In this document: piece after piece, positions 11,991 through 22,999 of the stretch | Position numbering within the stretch: the stretch's first letter is position 1 | Layout: every line of letters begins with the position of its first letter | Assembly (NCBI GenBank): GCA_958510875.1 | Contig: OY294068.1 | Span: 178,715,411 to 178,779,410, forward strand | Reading direction: 5' to 3' | Source of the DNA: Endomychus coccineus | Taxonomy: Eukaryota; Arthropoda; Insecta; Coleoptera; Endomychidae | Length of the DNA stretch: 64,000 nt | The notes under the pieces: generated by a model | The model's input: only the letters and a program-made list of their open reading frames with translations | Database searches by the model: none | Told to the model about the DNA's origin: nothing | Translations under genes and position numbers: made by a program

Positions 11991-12031
11991 GTCTTCTGAT
12001 GATGGTCATAAGACCGAAAGTACGTAAAGAC
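11991..12031 (+). ncRNA. Hammerhead ribozyme (PLE pLTR), copy 1
   Basis: Core in order: stem I GTCTT, CTGATGA (11996-12002), stem II GGTC-ATAA-GACC, GAAA (12016-12019), a very short stem III region GTACGTA, then AAGAC closing stem I. The order stem I-CUGAUGA-stem II-GAAA-stem III-NUH-stem I is the type I arrangement known from PLE pLTRs. One C is missing after GAAA compared with copy 3, which shortens stem III further and may weaken activity. Confidence 0.75.
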
Positions 12032-12099
12032 GAAAATGATAAGCATGTATGTTAGTGTGACCTATTTCTCGAGAATTTATATAGTATATACATCTCGAT

Positions 12100-13640
12100 T
12101 GTTGCATTTCTTCTACAACACTTCAATTCGTCGAATGTCTGGTAATTTTCCGAAAATTCTGATATTATTTGAAATATTTTTCTTTTGTACCTTTGACTAA
12201 CCAGAGTCTCTTTCTTTCGAAATTATATGACGAGTCAAGAATACTCACCATAATGTCATGGAACGATAGTATGCTAAGGAACAAGCTAAATCTTCTCTCA
12301 CTATTGAGCATTGGAGGCAGCTTATTGTGGAATCATGAATTTCACAGGGACGAAGCGAATTTCTCAGGTCTCATATTTGACTTTTATTTCATCCATACTC
12401 TTATGCAAGGAAAATTATGTTGGATTCTAGAATGCATTAGAGATACGACATAAAAATGATGAACATTAGTTTCTATAGTAGAATCTCTACGAACGTCTGA
12501 TTTTTCTGGGTGACTATGAGAATTCATACTGATATTGCATTCTGCAGATTTGAATGTACATTTGGTGAGAGATCAATGTACTATCAAAATGATCATTATG
12601 ATGAAAGATGTTTTGCTTAAAGAAGTTCCAGTTACAATCGTCATTACAGGTAATATTGTTGGAACTCTGTTATGACTTACACCATTACATTATTGATGTT
12701 ATTTGAATATTACGTGGGATCATCAACATAAATATGAAACTTTTCCTTATCCAATTCCAATAATGAATCTTAAATAAAGGATGAGTTTACATTACGTGAT
12801 ATAATCAGTACGATTTGACTCACAGCTACTTGTAATGCCTGATGCGATTGCAAATGATCTCCGGAATTGAACTAGAAATTGTAATATCTTGTGAAATATA
12901 GGAATAAATTCAAATGCGCTCATCTAAATGCATAATTCTTCTCAATTCGGGAACATCTTCCCAGTTACATTTGGCATTATAAATACTCAAATATTCATTC
13001 GTACGAGGTATTTTGTATGGGCTTAGGTGAATGAGTATTAAAAAAAAGATCAGGGTATTTTCTACAGTGACTATATATGAGACAGTGGTGACAATGGAGT
13101 ATCCAGTTTTCGATTGGTTGTTAACGCATTCGCCATTATGCAGCAAAATTCACTTGACACATTTTTAGTGAAGCTAATGAAATTCATTTTAAATTGTATA
13201 AATGATCATTAATTATCTTTATTTTGTGGTATTTACGTTTTAGAAAGTGTTTGCAGCTATACATGTATTAATTTCCTAAGACAATAGTCCTTTTTATCAA
13301 GCTTTTGGTTTGCTTATAAGAGAGTAAAGTAGGTGTGAAGGTGCCTACATCGTATGAGAGACCTATCAGCCCAATTTCAGATCGGTTAATGCTATTTCTC
13401 TTCTCTATAATACTAGCTAATACCCGTAGTTGAAGCGTAGGCTCACCCGGGGCGATTTTATTCTCCAAGATTCGTAAAATAATACTCAGTTTATTTGAAT
13501 TGACAGGATTATATATGTTATGGAATGGTCTGACAAAACATTATGTGACTTGTATCATCTGTCTGTCATGTAAACAGTACTTATTGAGAGGTTATGTGTT
13601 GTCTGTCATAGAACTATCATAATGTCATTTTAGTCCAGGC
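12100..13640. other. Unassigned AT-rich sequence
   Basis: Open frames (12169, 12910-13146 minus, 13268-13468 minus) have no recognised motif. At 13415-13460 an ACTAGCTAATACCCG-type phrase resembles a motif common at the ends of many insect retroelements, too short to classify. Confidence 0.45.
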
Positions 13641-13649
13641 AACAAACCG

Positions 13650-14285
13650 AAGAATGAAAAAAAACGTGTAGGTCAGAATCAAAAAGTTTTTGTGGGATTC
13701 GATTTGTGAGGTTATCAGAATCATTCATAACACACAAAACCTCAGGAGTCATCCTTTACACCCCCCCTTCCCCCACGGGGATAATTTCGAATTTAATATG
13801 CACCAAGGGGATTTTTTGGGTCGCTCATCACGATTCTGACGTCAGATTACTTGAAATCAATTCTAGGGGTAAATAATCAATCAAATTGGTCATTTTTTCA
13901 CCCTCATAGATCATTTTGGCAATATATATATTTTCGATTTTAAATACACCAAGGAGGTTTTTTGGGTCGCTGATCACGATTTTGATATCAGATTTAGTTG
14001 AAATGAATTCAGGGGGTGGAAAATTGGCCAATTTGATCGATTTTTCACCCCCAGAATTGATTTCAAGTAAATCTGACGTCAGAATCGTGATCAGCGACCA
14101 AAAAAATCTTCTTGGGGCATTTTAAATTCGAAATTACCCTTTTGGGGTCCATTTCTGGCCAACAACATGGGGGGAAGTTGACCCCTGAGGCTTCATCTGT
14201 CATGAATGATCCTTATAACTCCACGAATCGAATCTCACCAGAAATTTTCGATTCGGACCCACATGTCTTTTTTTTATTATAGCAG
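13650..14285. mobile_element. Palindromic foldback/MITE with internal repeat
   Basis: Outer arms pair across the element: ACGTGTAGGTCAGAATC near 13668 against GATTCGGACCCACATGT near 14251. Inward, GGGATTCGATTTGTGAGG near 13692 pairs with CCACGAATCGAATCTC near 14221. GACGTCAGATTACTTGAAAT near 13838 pairs with its complement near 14064. The TTTTTTGGGTCGCT(C/G)ATCACG block occurs twice in direct orientation (13811 and 13957) and once inverted (14085), so one arm carries an internal duplication. No coding capacity. Confidence 0.7.
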
Positions 14286-14289
14286 TAAT

Positions 14290-15900
14290 CCCGGCTCAAT
14301 GCCTGGACTATTTGACGTATGAAACTGTTCGTGATTATATTAGCTGGCAAAAATGCCAAACCATGTCCAATTTCTTCAACCCAGCTTGGAATTGAGTTCC
14401 AAAAAATCCATTCTTAGGGAATGCCTACTTCGTATAAGGAACCAACATGCCAGATTTCAAGTCTGTAAGGTTTTGAAGTAGAGAACCACTGTAAAGTTTT
14501 GAAGTGACCTTTTGTGTCTAATGATCCCAACTAGCTCACTGGGATATTTCACACTCAAGGCTCGTAGTGATGCATGCCCTCAGATTCTTGGTTGATTGAG
14601 ACAGAATTCTCAGTCAAAAATTTCCGGCACTACGAGGTTGATGATTATATCAGAGAAATAAAGTTTCCACTTAACAATTTGGTTTCAATCCTCTAGGGAA
14701 TTATAATTGGAACACAATTAGATCAACTAATAAGATACTCATTTTATGAATCAACTAAGTTCAATTATAAGAAAAATTGAATGTGAAACAAACTAGAATT
14801 CTAGATAAGTTGAATTGAAATTATTAATTTTATAGAGGAATATCATTTTTGGACTGAAGGAAATTAATTTGTATATGAGAAGAACTTTGGTTAGAGAACA
14901 TGAACAACTGATCATGAAAATTTGGTTATTCCAACTGAGAATAATGTTACCGTCTTCGAAACTTGGATGAGCAAGAAGGAAATGCTCTGTCAGGTATTTA
15001 CCTCTAAAACACGGCACGATAAAAAGGATGGAGACGTCTCGATCGTTTAAACTCTGTAATACAGACAATACGAGCAATACCTTGGTCACCAGTTCGAGGG
15101 ACGAATGACTAGATAAGCAGGAACAATGAATATAATCACACAACTGATTATGCTGTATATTGAAAATTATTAAAAAGATTGAAATCTTGAGAACTAGTGC
15201 AATACAATATCAAAATCTGAAAGAGAATATTTGGACAATGAGTCACTTATTGAAGTTATGACAATTTATACTACAAATTATATAAAAAAAATGGTAATTT
15301 CGAAGAGAGTGAGTGAGTTAATTCAGAAATTTGCAAGAGAACTATTCCATAGTAGTTTACAGAGTATAGTATACTGAAATTGTGATCGTAGCTCTAAATG
15401 AATAATTTGTTCAAATAATATCGGATGATTCACTTGGTGATTCCATGAAGCAGTAAATGAGAATTTCGGCTTTATTTAAGCTCACACAGATCAATAATTA
15501 TTCCGTTATCTCACCACGACTAGCCTACAGAGACATATCCATTACAAATTTATATAAGGAAGGTCAAAGAAGGAATATACGGAATACTTCGTAATCACGT
15601 GGATGATTTCTAGGTTAAACAAGCCTTAGATAGAGATATAAGCCATTCTGACTATTAACTTGACAAATTAGATACCGAATAGAGACAAGAGAAAAAATAT
15701 AGCAGATGATTATCTAATAAATAATGGTGTGAATACGTGGATGAGTCGATGACAGTTTGAATTGCATTCATTGACAAAAATTTTATGGGAGTAGAAAAGC
15801 TTGCGGTTTAATAGCTTCAAAGCATTGCCAATGATACGATATTAGCAACTGCTCATGCAAAATTTCCAACACATCGGCCACCATTTGTTCTGCATCTGCA
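14290..15900. other. Unassigned AT-rich sequence
   Basis: The longest frame (15143-14793 minus, 116 codons) is Ser/Leu-rich with no recognised domain and is probably chance. No repeats stand out. Confidence 0.4.
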
Positions 15901-16235
15901 TTCCAAGTGGTACGCTTTCCTTCACAATCTGTTATTTTTGACAACTATATGCCATTTTCCTCGAGCGTTGATGCAATCGAGGAAACAAATTTTTGAAGGA
16001 AGCTTAATGTTACGGGAATGCTTCTTAATAAACTCAGAGCTTCCCAACTACAACCATTTGCTTTGCCGTACCAAAAATGCATATCGGTGATTTCAGAAAA
16101 TATGTAAGTACTCTGGCATAACGTAATAGCAAACGTTTGAAACACTTGTGTTATTGAATGCTCATAATCGGAATCACAAAATTTTGCAAATGAACCTATA
16201 GCAACACTGAAAGTTAAGTCAACGCACAAACGCAC
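15901..16235 (-). other. Unrecognised open frame adjoining a mariner relic
   Basis: A minus-strand frame of about 96 codons (16235-15945) reads through helical-looking sequence (SITQVFQTFAITLCQS, LLRSIPVTLSFLQKFV). After a stop, more sequence (ADAEQMVADVLEILHEQLL) follows in the same frame. The amphipathic helices would suit a HEAT-like or other all-alpha protein, but I recognise no family. It runs directly into the mariner fragment. Could be an exon remnant, a TE passenger or chance. Confidence 0.2.
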
Positions 16236-16541
16236 AACACATTAAATACCAAAGAACAGTCGAAATAGTGGAAAAAGGGATGCTTCGATTTGCGTGATGT
16301 TTTTTCCACGCAAGAAATAATGTTTAATCAAGATGTGAAATTCACTTTTTCCATGCTTACAAACATCTTCAAGGTTGCTTCCTTTCGATGGGTGTCAAAA
16401 TATAACTGAATGACATATCAGTCTGAGAATTATAATGCGTTCGTTCTACATAAAGATAGTATATCACAAATGTCACATGGAATTTTCGATTGTGGCGCCA
16501 TCTGTTTTATTTTTCAGGGACTTGCCACTTTGCCCTCGTAT
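16236..16541 (-). pseudogene. Rearranged mariner relic with internal inversion
   Basis: From 16541 back to about 16280 the minus strand carries the mariner 5' TIR (AGGGCAAAGTGGCAAGTCCC complement near 16535), 5' leader and the start of transposase (up to the codons for the cysteine-free N-terminus near 16290). At 16236-16275 a plus-strand block (ACCAAAGAACAGTCGAAATA) matches the middle of the transposase gene at 20793 and 49761. The 5' end and the middle of the gene are therefore joined head-to-head, with about 500 bp lost. Confidence 0.7.
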
Positions 16542-16544
16542 GTG

Positions 16545-17449
16545 TTGGAACGCAACAGCAAATTTGATGTGACCATAATAACCTTCCAATTTCATGTTAT
16601 TGGTCATGAAACTAACCTAACTTGAGGACCACATTGGTACTACATCTATTTTCTTCAGCAGAAAATTTTTATATACGCGTTAAACATAATATAAGTATGA
16701 GATTCCCGAGATAAATCCAACAACAATGTTTTCATCGTGATCATAATTGCTACAGAATATATTTTGAGATAAAACGGAATGGAAAACTGATTATTGTGGA
16801 ATATTTGAAAGTCGGTAATATAAATGGAACAACAAAGAAGATATATCTCTAACAAAAGGTGGTTTGTATTAGTCTTGGGTATACCTAACCCCGAATAAGA
16901 ATATTCTCTCGCTGAATGTTTTCATATTATATAAATATAGGAATCACATCATAAATCATGTCTCTCTTTGTTAGCTGGTCTAGTTTCTCATACCCTGGAT
17001 GTACCTATTTGTCTGGCCTCGAGTTGCTTTTATTCCTCATGAAAATTCATTTGTCATAATTTTTCAATTCCATCAACGTACTTAACTGGAGAAAATCGTG
17101 GAATTCTAAGATTAAGGCAAATACGAAACGCTGACTTCAGAATTGGCATTTTATCAATTCCTATCACCTCCCGCCGAATGCAAAGTGGTAAAAATCAAAT
17201 CATCTATGTAAATTTCTTAACGCAATATCATTTAAATGAATGAGGAGGGTTCAGCTTGATTCGAAATCCCACTTCCTACATTTCTAGAGATTTTCAATGT
17301 ATGAAAGTGTAAACACATCCTGCAAATTATTGATTGTCAGATATACGACGTCTAATAGGATATTATCTCTACGTTGGAAAAATGGGATGCGAGTGGAATG
17401 AATTCAAAAGTAATGTGTGATTCCTCTCTTTCTCTCGCTCTTCGTTTAC
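16545..17449. other. Unassigned AT-rich sequence
   Basis: No supported coding region or repeat. A 66-codon minus frame at 16855-16655 lacks recognisable features. Confidence 0.5.
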
Positions 17450-17458
17450 TTAATTAGT
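17450..17458 (+). repeat. hAT target-site duplication, left
   Basis: TTAATTAGT, identical to 19824-19832. Confidence 0.85.
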
Positions 17459-17675
17459 TAAAGGGCGGAATATATGTACGTCAATTCAGTTAAAATATGC
17501 GCATATATATCCATAGTTTTTCTTTGAAATATGCAACAATATGCATTTATTTGTCAAAATATGCAATTATATGCCTTGAATATAACATGGAAAAATGGAA
17601 ATAAAGAAACGCCGACTCTTACAAAAATTGTTTATTTTAAATAAAATTAAAAGAAAAATATAATAGGTAAAATTT

Positions 17676-19160
17676 TTAACCTGAAATAGTATAAAATGCA
17701 TTTATAACGATATATTTTTCAAAATTTTCCAATAAAAGTGTTTGCCTCCTGTCTGTAAAACTATGTTTGTACAAAGAAAAAGGTCTTTCAACATCTACCG
17801 ATGTGATCTGGCAATAGTTTAATTTGGGTAGTAAGTTATAAGGCCAAGGTATTACTTCGTTGGATCGTTTAGTATCAAAAATATTTTTACTTCCATTAAA
17901 TACTGAAAGCCTTCATTCTTTCCCACAATAACTTCGAGTTTACTTCTTACTTGATTTCCTACATCACCGGGATCTTTTTTGCATTTGTCGGAAAAAGTTT
18001 CAACAATATTAATTGATTCTCTTAAACTCATAATCCTACTTTCTAACGAAGTTATTATATCTGGTATAAAACTAAAATTAACCTTGATAAAAACAAGTTC
18101 CTTAGCTAAATTTACATTTTTGAATACTGCTTGACTTTGCACTGCACACCGTGAATTGTCTTCTAAATCTAAAACTATGTCTTTAATGGCTTCAAAATGG
18201 TCTGGGTAGAATATCGCAGCCTTAATCCATGTTCCCCATCGAGTAATTACGGGCTCTGGAGGTGAACTAACTCCTGGCAATTTCTCTCTATAGATCTGCA
18301 CTCTTAGAGGTGCTTTCAAAAATCCTTTCTTTACATTTGAAATTAATTTGTTCACCAAGGGATATGCTGTTTTAATAGTTTCTGCAACTCTGTTTATCCC
18401 GTGTAAAAGGCAAGTGACATGTACCATATTGGGATAAAATATTTTTAAGTTTTGGCCTACTTTAACCATATACGGCGCTGCGTCAGACAAAAACACTAAA
18501 AACTTCTCTACTGGAACTCGGATTTAGTAGAAAAAAATTTAAATTTGATAAAAACTGCTGAATAAATCGAGTTACGGTCACATTATTTGTTCTGTCTAAC
18601 TGTTTAGAAGATATTAAATATGGCTTCCCTGGCTCATTTTCTTGAAGCCCTCCAATAATAAGATGTGCGATATATCGACCACATGAGTATGTGCTTTCAT
18701 CAACAATAATATAAAAATGTCATCGCCCAGTGAAACTTTAATTTCTTCCAATACGGTTTCGTATACTGTTTGCACATATTTCTTTCTGAGTGTGGATTCG
18801 TCAGGGATGCTTTGATTACAATATTTTTGCAAAAAATTTCTGAATTGTGTATTTTGCAGTTTCTTCAAAGGTATATTTGCTGCTACTAAAGCTTTGCATA
18901 AGTCTTGATGGAACACCTCCTTTTCACTCTTTAGTTTGACATTTTAAAATGCGGTCTGCACACACTGCTGAACAGGCACAGATTTATTTTTCTGCAACTT
19001 AGCTTTATGCATAGCTGTTTTCAAGTGTTGATCAATTTGGAACTTTTCACAAACAATGAGTTTGGCACAAACTTTTCAAAACACTTTATCCCCATTGAAC
19101 TCCAACTTAGGAAAATTTTCAATCCACGAAGTGGCTTCCGGAATTTTAGGCGTTAGAAAT
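17676..19160 (-). pseudogene. hAT transposase with BED-like zinc finger (CGGBP1-related)
   Basis: Read from 19160 downward. An N-terminal segment ends at KVF, a stop where the first zinc Cys is expected (TGA for TGT), then KVCAK and FQIDQHLKTAMH complete a C-x2-C...H-x4-H BED-like finger. Next come QDLCKALVAANIPLKKLQN and STLRKKYVQTVYE, which parallel the vertebrate CGGBP1 protein, itself a domesticated hAT derivative. The catalytic region follows ([35 protein letters not shown]). Finally the hAT dimerisation tail appears, with SVDVERPFSLYK near 17765. At least two in-frame stops (about 19052 and 18943) and several frameshifts (about 18640, 18500 and 17860) kill it. Function when intact: cut-and-paste transposition in the nucleus. 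Confidence 0.85.
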
Positions 19161-19257
19161 AAATGTTTTCGAAATCACTCTTTTCACACTGGAATCTATC
19201 GACAAACTAAACTATACAATATAAATACAAAAGAAGAGACCACATTTGCTCTCCAAT

Positions 19258-19540
19258 TCGGCACCGAAAAGAAACAAGACAAGAAGGTTCACTTGGCGTC
19301 GGTACTTTGAAGTCCGAACTATAAAAGCAAGCCACCGCATTCCAACTAGACCCCGAAAAAAGAAAGTTTTGTTATGAATTGATTTGCGCACCGAACAGAA
19401 GTTTCTGTTCGGTGACAATACTTACTACCACCGAACACAACTTGGCACCACCAGGGATTGTTTAAGTGTGCCAGCGAAATAGACAACATTAGGGGTGGAG
19501 CTTCAAGTGAACCTTCTTGTCTTGTTTCTGTTCGGTGAAT
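19258..19540. mobile_element. Nested MITE inside the hAT element
   Basis: Terminal inverted repeats CACCGAAAAGAAACAAGACA at 19262 onward and the matching complement ending CTGTTCGGTG near 19537, about 35 bp long with one or two mismatches. Flanks AATTCGG and AATTAGG suggest a 7-8 bp target duplication. A second palindrome (ACCGAACAGAAG/CTTCTGTTCGGT type, near 19391-19414) lies inside. It sits between the transposase start and the right TIR, so it post-dates the hAT insertion. Confidence 0.65.
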
Positions 19541-19823
19541 TAGGCAAGCTGATTACTTGGAAATTCCTAAACATCCAATAAATGCCGGCAATAAACCATA
19601 TAATAATAAAATGGGTCCATAAACCATATAATAATAAAACCTACCCACCTTTTAAATTATTTCAATTATCTGCAAAGGTCGCACTTGATATTTTGATAAA
19701 ACGAAAAACATAAAAATATGCACACAAATTTTATTTTTGCCGAAATATGCAAATTTTTTATGACATTTGTAAAAATATGCAAAATATGAAAATATGTGCA
19801 CTTTGCATATATTCCGCCCTTTA

Positions 19824-19832
19824 TTAATTAGT
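19824..19832 (+). repeat. hAT target-site duplication, right
   Basis: TTAATTAGT, identical to 17450-17458. Confidence 0.85.
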
Positions 19833-20034
19833 ATCTGCAATGAAATTTTGACTGTTTCCACTAGAAAACATAATATTATAATAAAATTACATGATCTGAA
19901 TTACCTAAATGTAAATGTTTAATGCATAACAGTTTCTAGTATACTATCAGAACTTAAACTTTCTAAAATAATCTATTGAGGTAGATTGATGATAGTATTG
20001 AGTTCATAAATAAGAAACAATCAACCTTATACAC

Positions 20035-20172
20035 TGAAAATACTATTAAACAATTGAGAACCTTTTCACCTCCAAGTAGCCATCATCAGACTAAACTAAT
20101 TTAGAAATCAAAATGTATGTTTTGGATATTATTATTATTATGTTCGAAAATGGCAGAAGTTCTAGAACATAT
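20035..20172 (-). repeat. PLE family 2 terminal region
   Basis: Reverse complement carries a CTGATGA box (20083-20089) followed by a GAAA (20064-20067) and the leader shared with the copies at 29.05 and 30.35 kb (ATACTATTAA block near 20041). Stem II between the boxes no longer pairs well, so this hammerhead-like motif is degenerate. Confidence 0.5.
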
Positions 20173-20174
20173 TA

Positions 20175-21205
20175 GGAGGACAAGGTGAAAAGTCGCAGGA
20201 AAATGAAACAGATGGCGCCACAATCGAAAATCCCATGTGACAAAAACAAGACTGATATATCATTCAGTTCTGTTTTGATAACCATTGAAAGCAAGCAACC
20301 TTGAAGCTTTTGTAAAGATGAAAAAAGTAAATTTCTAGTCTTGATTAAACATTATCTCTTGCGTGGACATTACGCAAACCAAAGCATCGTTTGTTGAACA
20401 TAATGGGAACTTTTCACAATCTATTGGAACGATTCATAAGTGGTAATATGACCAGAAAGGACGCCGAACGTTCTGGACTTCCAATTGAAGTTACAAGGCC
20501 ATAAATCTTCGATAAAATCTGTGATATGATATTGAACGAACGACGAGTTGGAGTGAACGAGATTACTGAGGCTATGAGCATCTCAACTGAACGGGTATGG
20601 AAGATTTTGCATAAATTTTTGAATATAATAAAGCTTTCTGCCAGATAGGTGCCGCATGTGCTCTCTGTGGACAACAAGAGAGACCGTGTGACAACATCAA
20701 CAGAGTGTTTGACGATGTTCAAGCACCATAAGGAGGACATTTTGCGCCGTTTCGTAACTGTGGTCAAAACATTGATCCATCACAACATACCATAGACCAA
20801 AGAACAGTCGAAACAATGGACTTGTTCTGTCGAATCGAAGCCGAAACGGGCCAAAGTCAATTTATCGGTCAACAAAGTCATGGCGACAGTTTTTTGGGAT
20901 GCACATATCGATTACTTTGAAGCGGGCATAACGGTCACCGGCGTATATTATGCAGAGCTGTTGAACCGATTAGATGCTGATTTGAAGCGAAAGCTCCAGA
21001 TTTGGCCATCTACGATTTTTATCTATTCGCAAACTGACTCGGAGTAAACAGATTTGACTCCAACGATGAGTCATCACTGAAACAAACGCCTATTTTGGAG
21101 GATTGCCGAAATCGTATTATTTGGAAGGGATCGAAAAATTATAAAAACGTTGGAAGTAATGTATCGGATAAATAAAATAAGTTTTGACTCATTCAGAACA
21201 CGTTT
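20175..21205 (+). pseudogene. mariner-like element, near full length but degenerate
   Basis: Left TIR GGACAAGGTGAAAAGTC at about 20178, preceded by TA (20173-20174). The transposase frame is broken repeatedly, but its parts are in order: DNA-binding segment (TTRKDAERSGLPIEV type near 20450), second HTH (ISTERVWKILHKFLN near 20580), RQVPHVLSVDNKRDRVTTS near 20645, the RFVTVVKTLIHHNIP segment near 20752 where the first catalytic Asp should lie and is not seen, and the KWATVFWDAHIDYFE-like segment near 20875. The right end fades near 21205 without a clear TIR. It is inserted in PLE family 2 sequence. Confidence 0.7.
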
Positions 21206-21229
21206 TTCACTAACAATAAATCAGATTGA

Positions 21230-21430
21230 AGTTCTCGATGATTCGTAAAAGGATTTACGAATATCTTTCCTGATCAGCGTAAAATGCATTCTGGCAACTC
21301 AAGGAACGTGGTAGGTCTAAAGTATATATTCAAAAAAGGATGGAACCCAGCGCGGATCCTTGTGGGATATCTGAGACAATGTTATTCAACTAGAACAAAG
21401 AACTACTGACTCAAATTAGGAATGATCTAT
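21230..21430 (-). pseudogene. Non-LTR reverse transcriptase fragment
   Basis: Minus strand near 21390-21285 encodes VSDIPQGSALGSILF, the motif B region of Jockey/CR1-type RTs (PQGSxLGPxLF), a stop, then IYTLDLPRSLSCQNAFYADQ, where FYADD is expected. Very short relic, no clear boundaries. Confidence 0.55.
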
Positions 21431-21519
21431 TAGATAGAAGAGAATCCATTCATCGAAGCAGCTTCTCATGTAATAGGATATATAAGAGATTACCCTCAGC
21501 TGGATATAAATCCCAACTC

Positions 21520-22520
21520 ATGAAATTGCTTGTCTGCATACACATTTTCATCCCGTCTAAATTGCCTAGATATTGTTTCATAAACTTTCTTTAGAAATGG
21601 TGTAACCTGTATTCGAAACATGTTCGGCTTATGCTGATTTTTCATCATTATTCATCTTTGTGGTCAAAATGTTTTTTATATCGAGCTAGAATGTTGCTTC
21701 TAGCTCGGCCTATATAGCATTTCGAATACCACTCACAATATATATATTGTAAATCCCGGATTTGTCGAAGTCGAAAACTGTAACAAACGTTTTCCATCTT
21801 ATTCATACTTCTACAAACAGGTTGTACCTACTGCAAATTTGGAAAACATATCAAGGAGCTTATTAATTATTGAAAGATGACATGTGAAACTTTTGAATTT
21901 AATTGAACTATTTGAAGGTAGTGGTTAATTTTAATTTTTCGTTCAGAAATTAACTTATTGATCAAAGATTTGTCATAACCATTGTCCATAGGTATTTGCT
22001 GAAGTTTCTCAACTTCGTTGTTTTACTGGCTCAAAAGAACGTTCAATAATCTATGAACGAGACTATTAAATGGAGCTTTTTTTATAATTAATTGGTGTGA
22101 TTAAATTCGCAGGAGTGTACCTATTTGTTTGAGTATGGTGTATGTTGAATTCAAAGTGATTTTCATTTTTGATAATGTTAATATCAAGGAAAGGAAGTTG
22201 GGTATCTGTATCTATTTCTACAGTGAATTTGAGTGAATCAAAATGGCTATTATGTGTGTCCTAAAATCCACGTAAATCAAAGCATTTACTTATAATTGCC
22301 ACAATATCATCGACATATATATGCAAAACTTTCCGAATCTAATTTAATTTTGATTTTGAGGAGGTGTCAAGTTCGCTTAATAAATCGATCATTAAAATCA
22401 TGTACCGCTATAATCTCAGATAATTTGAAATAATTTTAATGAACTTCGTCCATATTTGTTATCAAGAGGTGGTTAGTAGTTACACAACTTCCCTAATGAA
22501 ATTGAATATTTCTCGAATAA
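21520..22520 (-). pseudogene. PLE family 2 RT and GIY-YIG region
   Basis: Reading downward from about 22340: HIYVDDIVAII is the RT catalytic YVDD motif. KFTVEIDTDTQLPFLDINI is the conserved PLE strand that follows. After degenerate linker, IYCEWYSKCYIGRARSNILARYKKHF near 21750-21690 is a GIY-YIG-type endonuclease core, with Tyr, Gly-Arg and the following Arg. The C-terminal EYRLHHF segment lies near 21615. Stops and frameshifts occur throughout. PLE enzymes reverse-transcribe onto nicked DNA using this RT plus endonuclease pair. The 5' half of the ORF is not recognisable. Same family as 29.0-30.4 kb. Confidence 0.65.
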
Positions 22521-22529
22521 TCTGATGAA

Positions 22530-22995
22530 ACGTAACATCTCAATAGTTTATTTCCAGTATAGTACTAAGACATTAACAATAAGTATAACCTGTAAGCTGG
22601 GCATTTATTCTAGATTGTGCTCATTTATAATATATGAGGAGTACTTTTCCATCATTGTTGCAGTTTGAAGTTGCAATGAATATTTCAAGGCGATAGATAA
22701 TCTACAAAAGTATCCATTGAATCAACTAGTTCAACCAGGCTTTGGATACGTCTGCCATATAAATTGTATGTAATTATAACAGTTGTCACAAACGTTAAAA
22801 TATATCGAATTTCGTTTACCCCAGATAGAGTTACGTAAAATACATGAGTCAGGCATTCAGTGAGTGGTGTTTGCCTCTTATATATAACGTAAAATGGGGA
22901 TACTTAGTACATATTTTTTCCTTTTTTCAACTTTTTCCTGAACCACGCATCCCTCATATCTGATAAATAGGAAATTATTATCATTTAACTCAGAA
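22530..22995. other. Unassigned
   Basis: May include the 5' remainder of the PLE but no readable motif remains. Confidence 0.35.
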
Positions 22996-22999
22996 TGCC

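Larger units (their letters stand above)
11363..12095 (+). mobile_element. Penelope-like element, 3' end with pseudo-LTR
   Basis: A 5'-truncated PLE copy: the last roughly 70 codons of the GIY-YIG-bearing ORF (to the stop at 11583-11585), about 400 bp of untranslated sequence, a hammerhead ribozyme at 11991-12031, and the pLTR tail GTGTGACCTATTTCTCGAGA near 12054. It abuts the truncated mariner directly, so it either inserted into it or joined it during a deletion. Sister copies lie at 33.8-34.4 kb and 62.3-64 kb. Confidence 0.7.
17459..19823 (-). mobile_element. hAT-superfamily transposon, CGGBP1-related lineage, complete ends
   Basis: Ends are TAAAGGGCGGAATAT at 17459-17473 and its exact complement at 19809-19823. 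Both ends are flanked by the direct repeat TTAATTAGT (17450-17458 and 19824-19832). hAT elements make 8-bp duplications, so the ninth base may be chance. Subterminal regions on both sides are crowded with AATATGCA-type short repeats, plausible transposase-binding sites. The transposase lies on the minus strand and is broken. A 280-bp MITE sits in its 5' region. Length 2,365 bp. Confidence 0.85.

Noticed and set aside
13415..13460. Phrase ACTAGCTAATACCCG resembling retroelement ends, also near 32823 and, inverted, near 37190
   Set aside because: About 30 bp each with no adjoining domain; mentioned only in region notes because the class cannot be decided from so little.
14793..15143. 116-codon minus-strand frame
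   Set aside because: Composition typical of chance frames in AT-rich DNA, with no motif and no upstream or downstream signal.
20064..20089. A working hammerhead ribozyme in the PLE at 20.0 kb
   Set aside because: CTGATGA and GAAA boxes are present but stem II no longer pairs and no stem I partner is visible.
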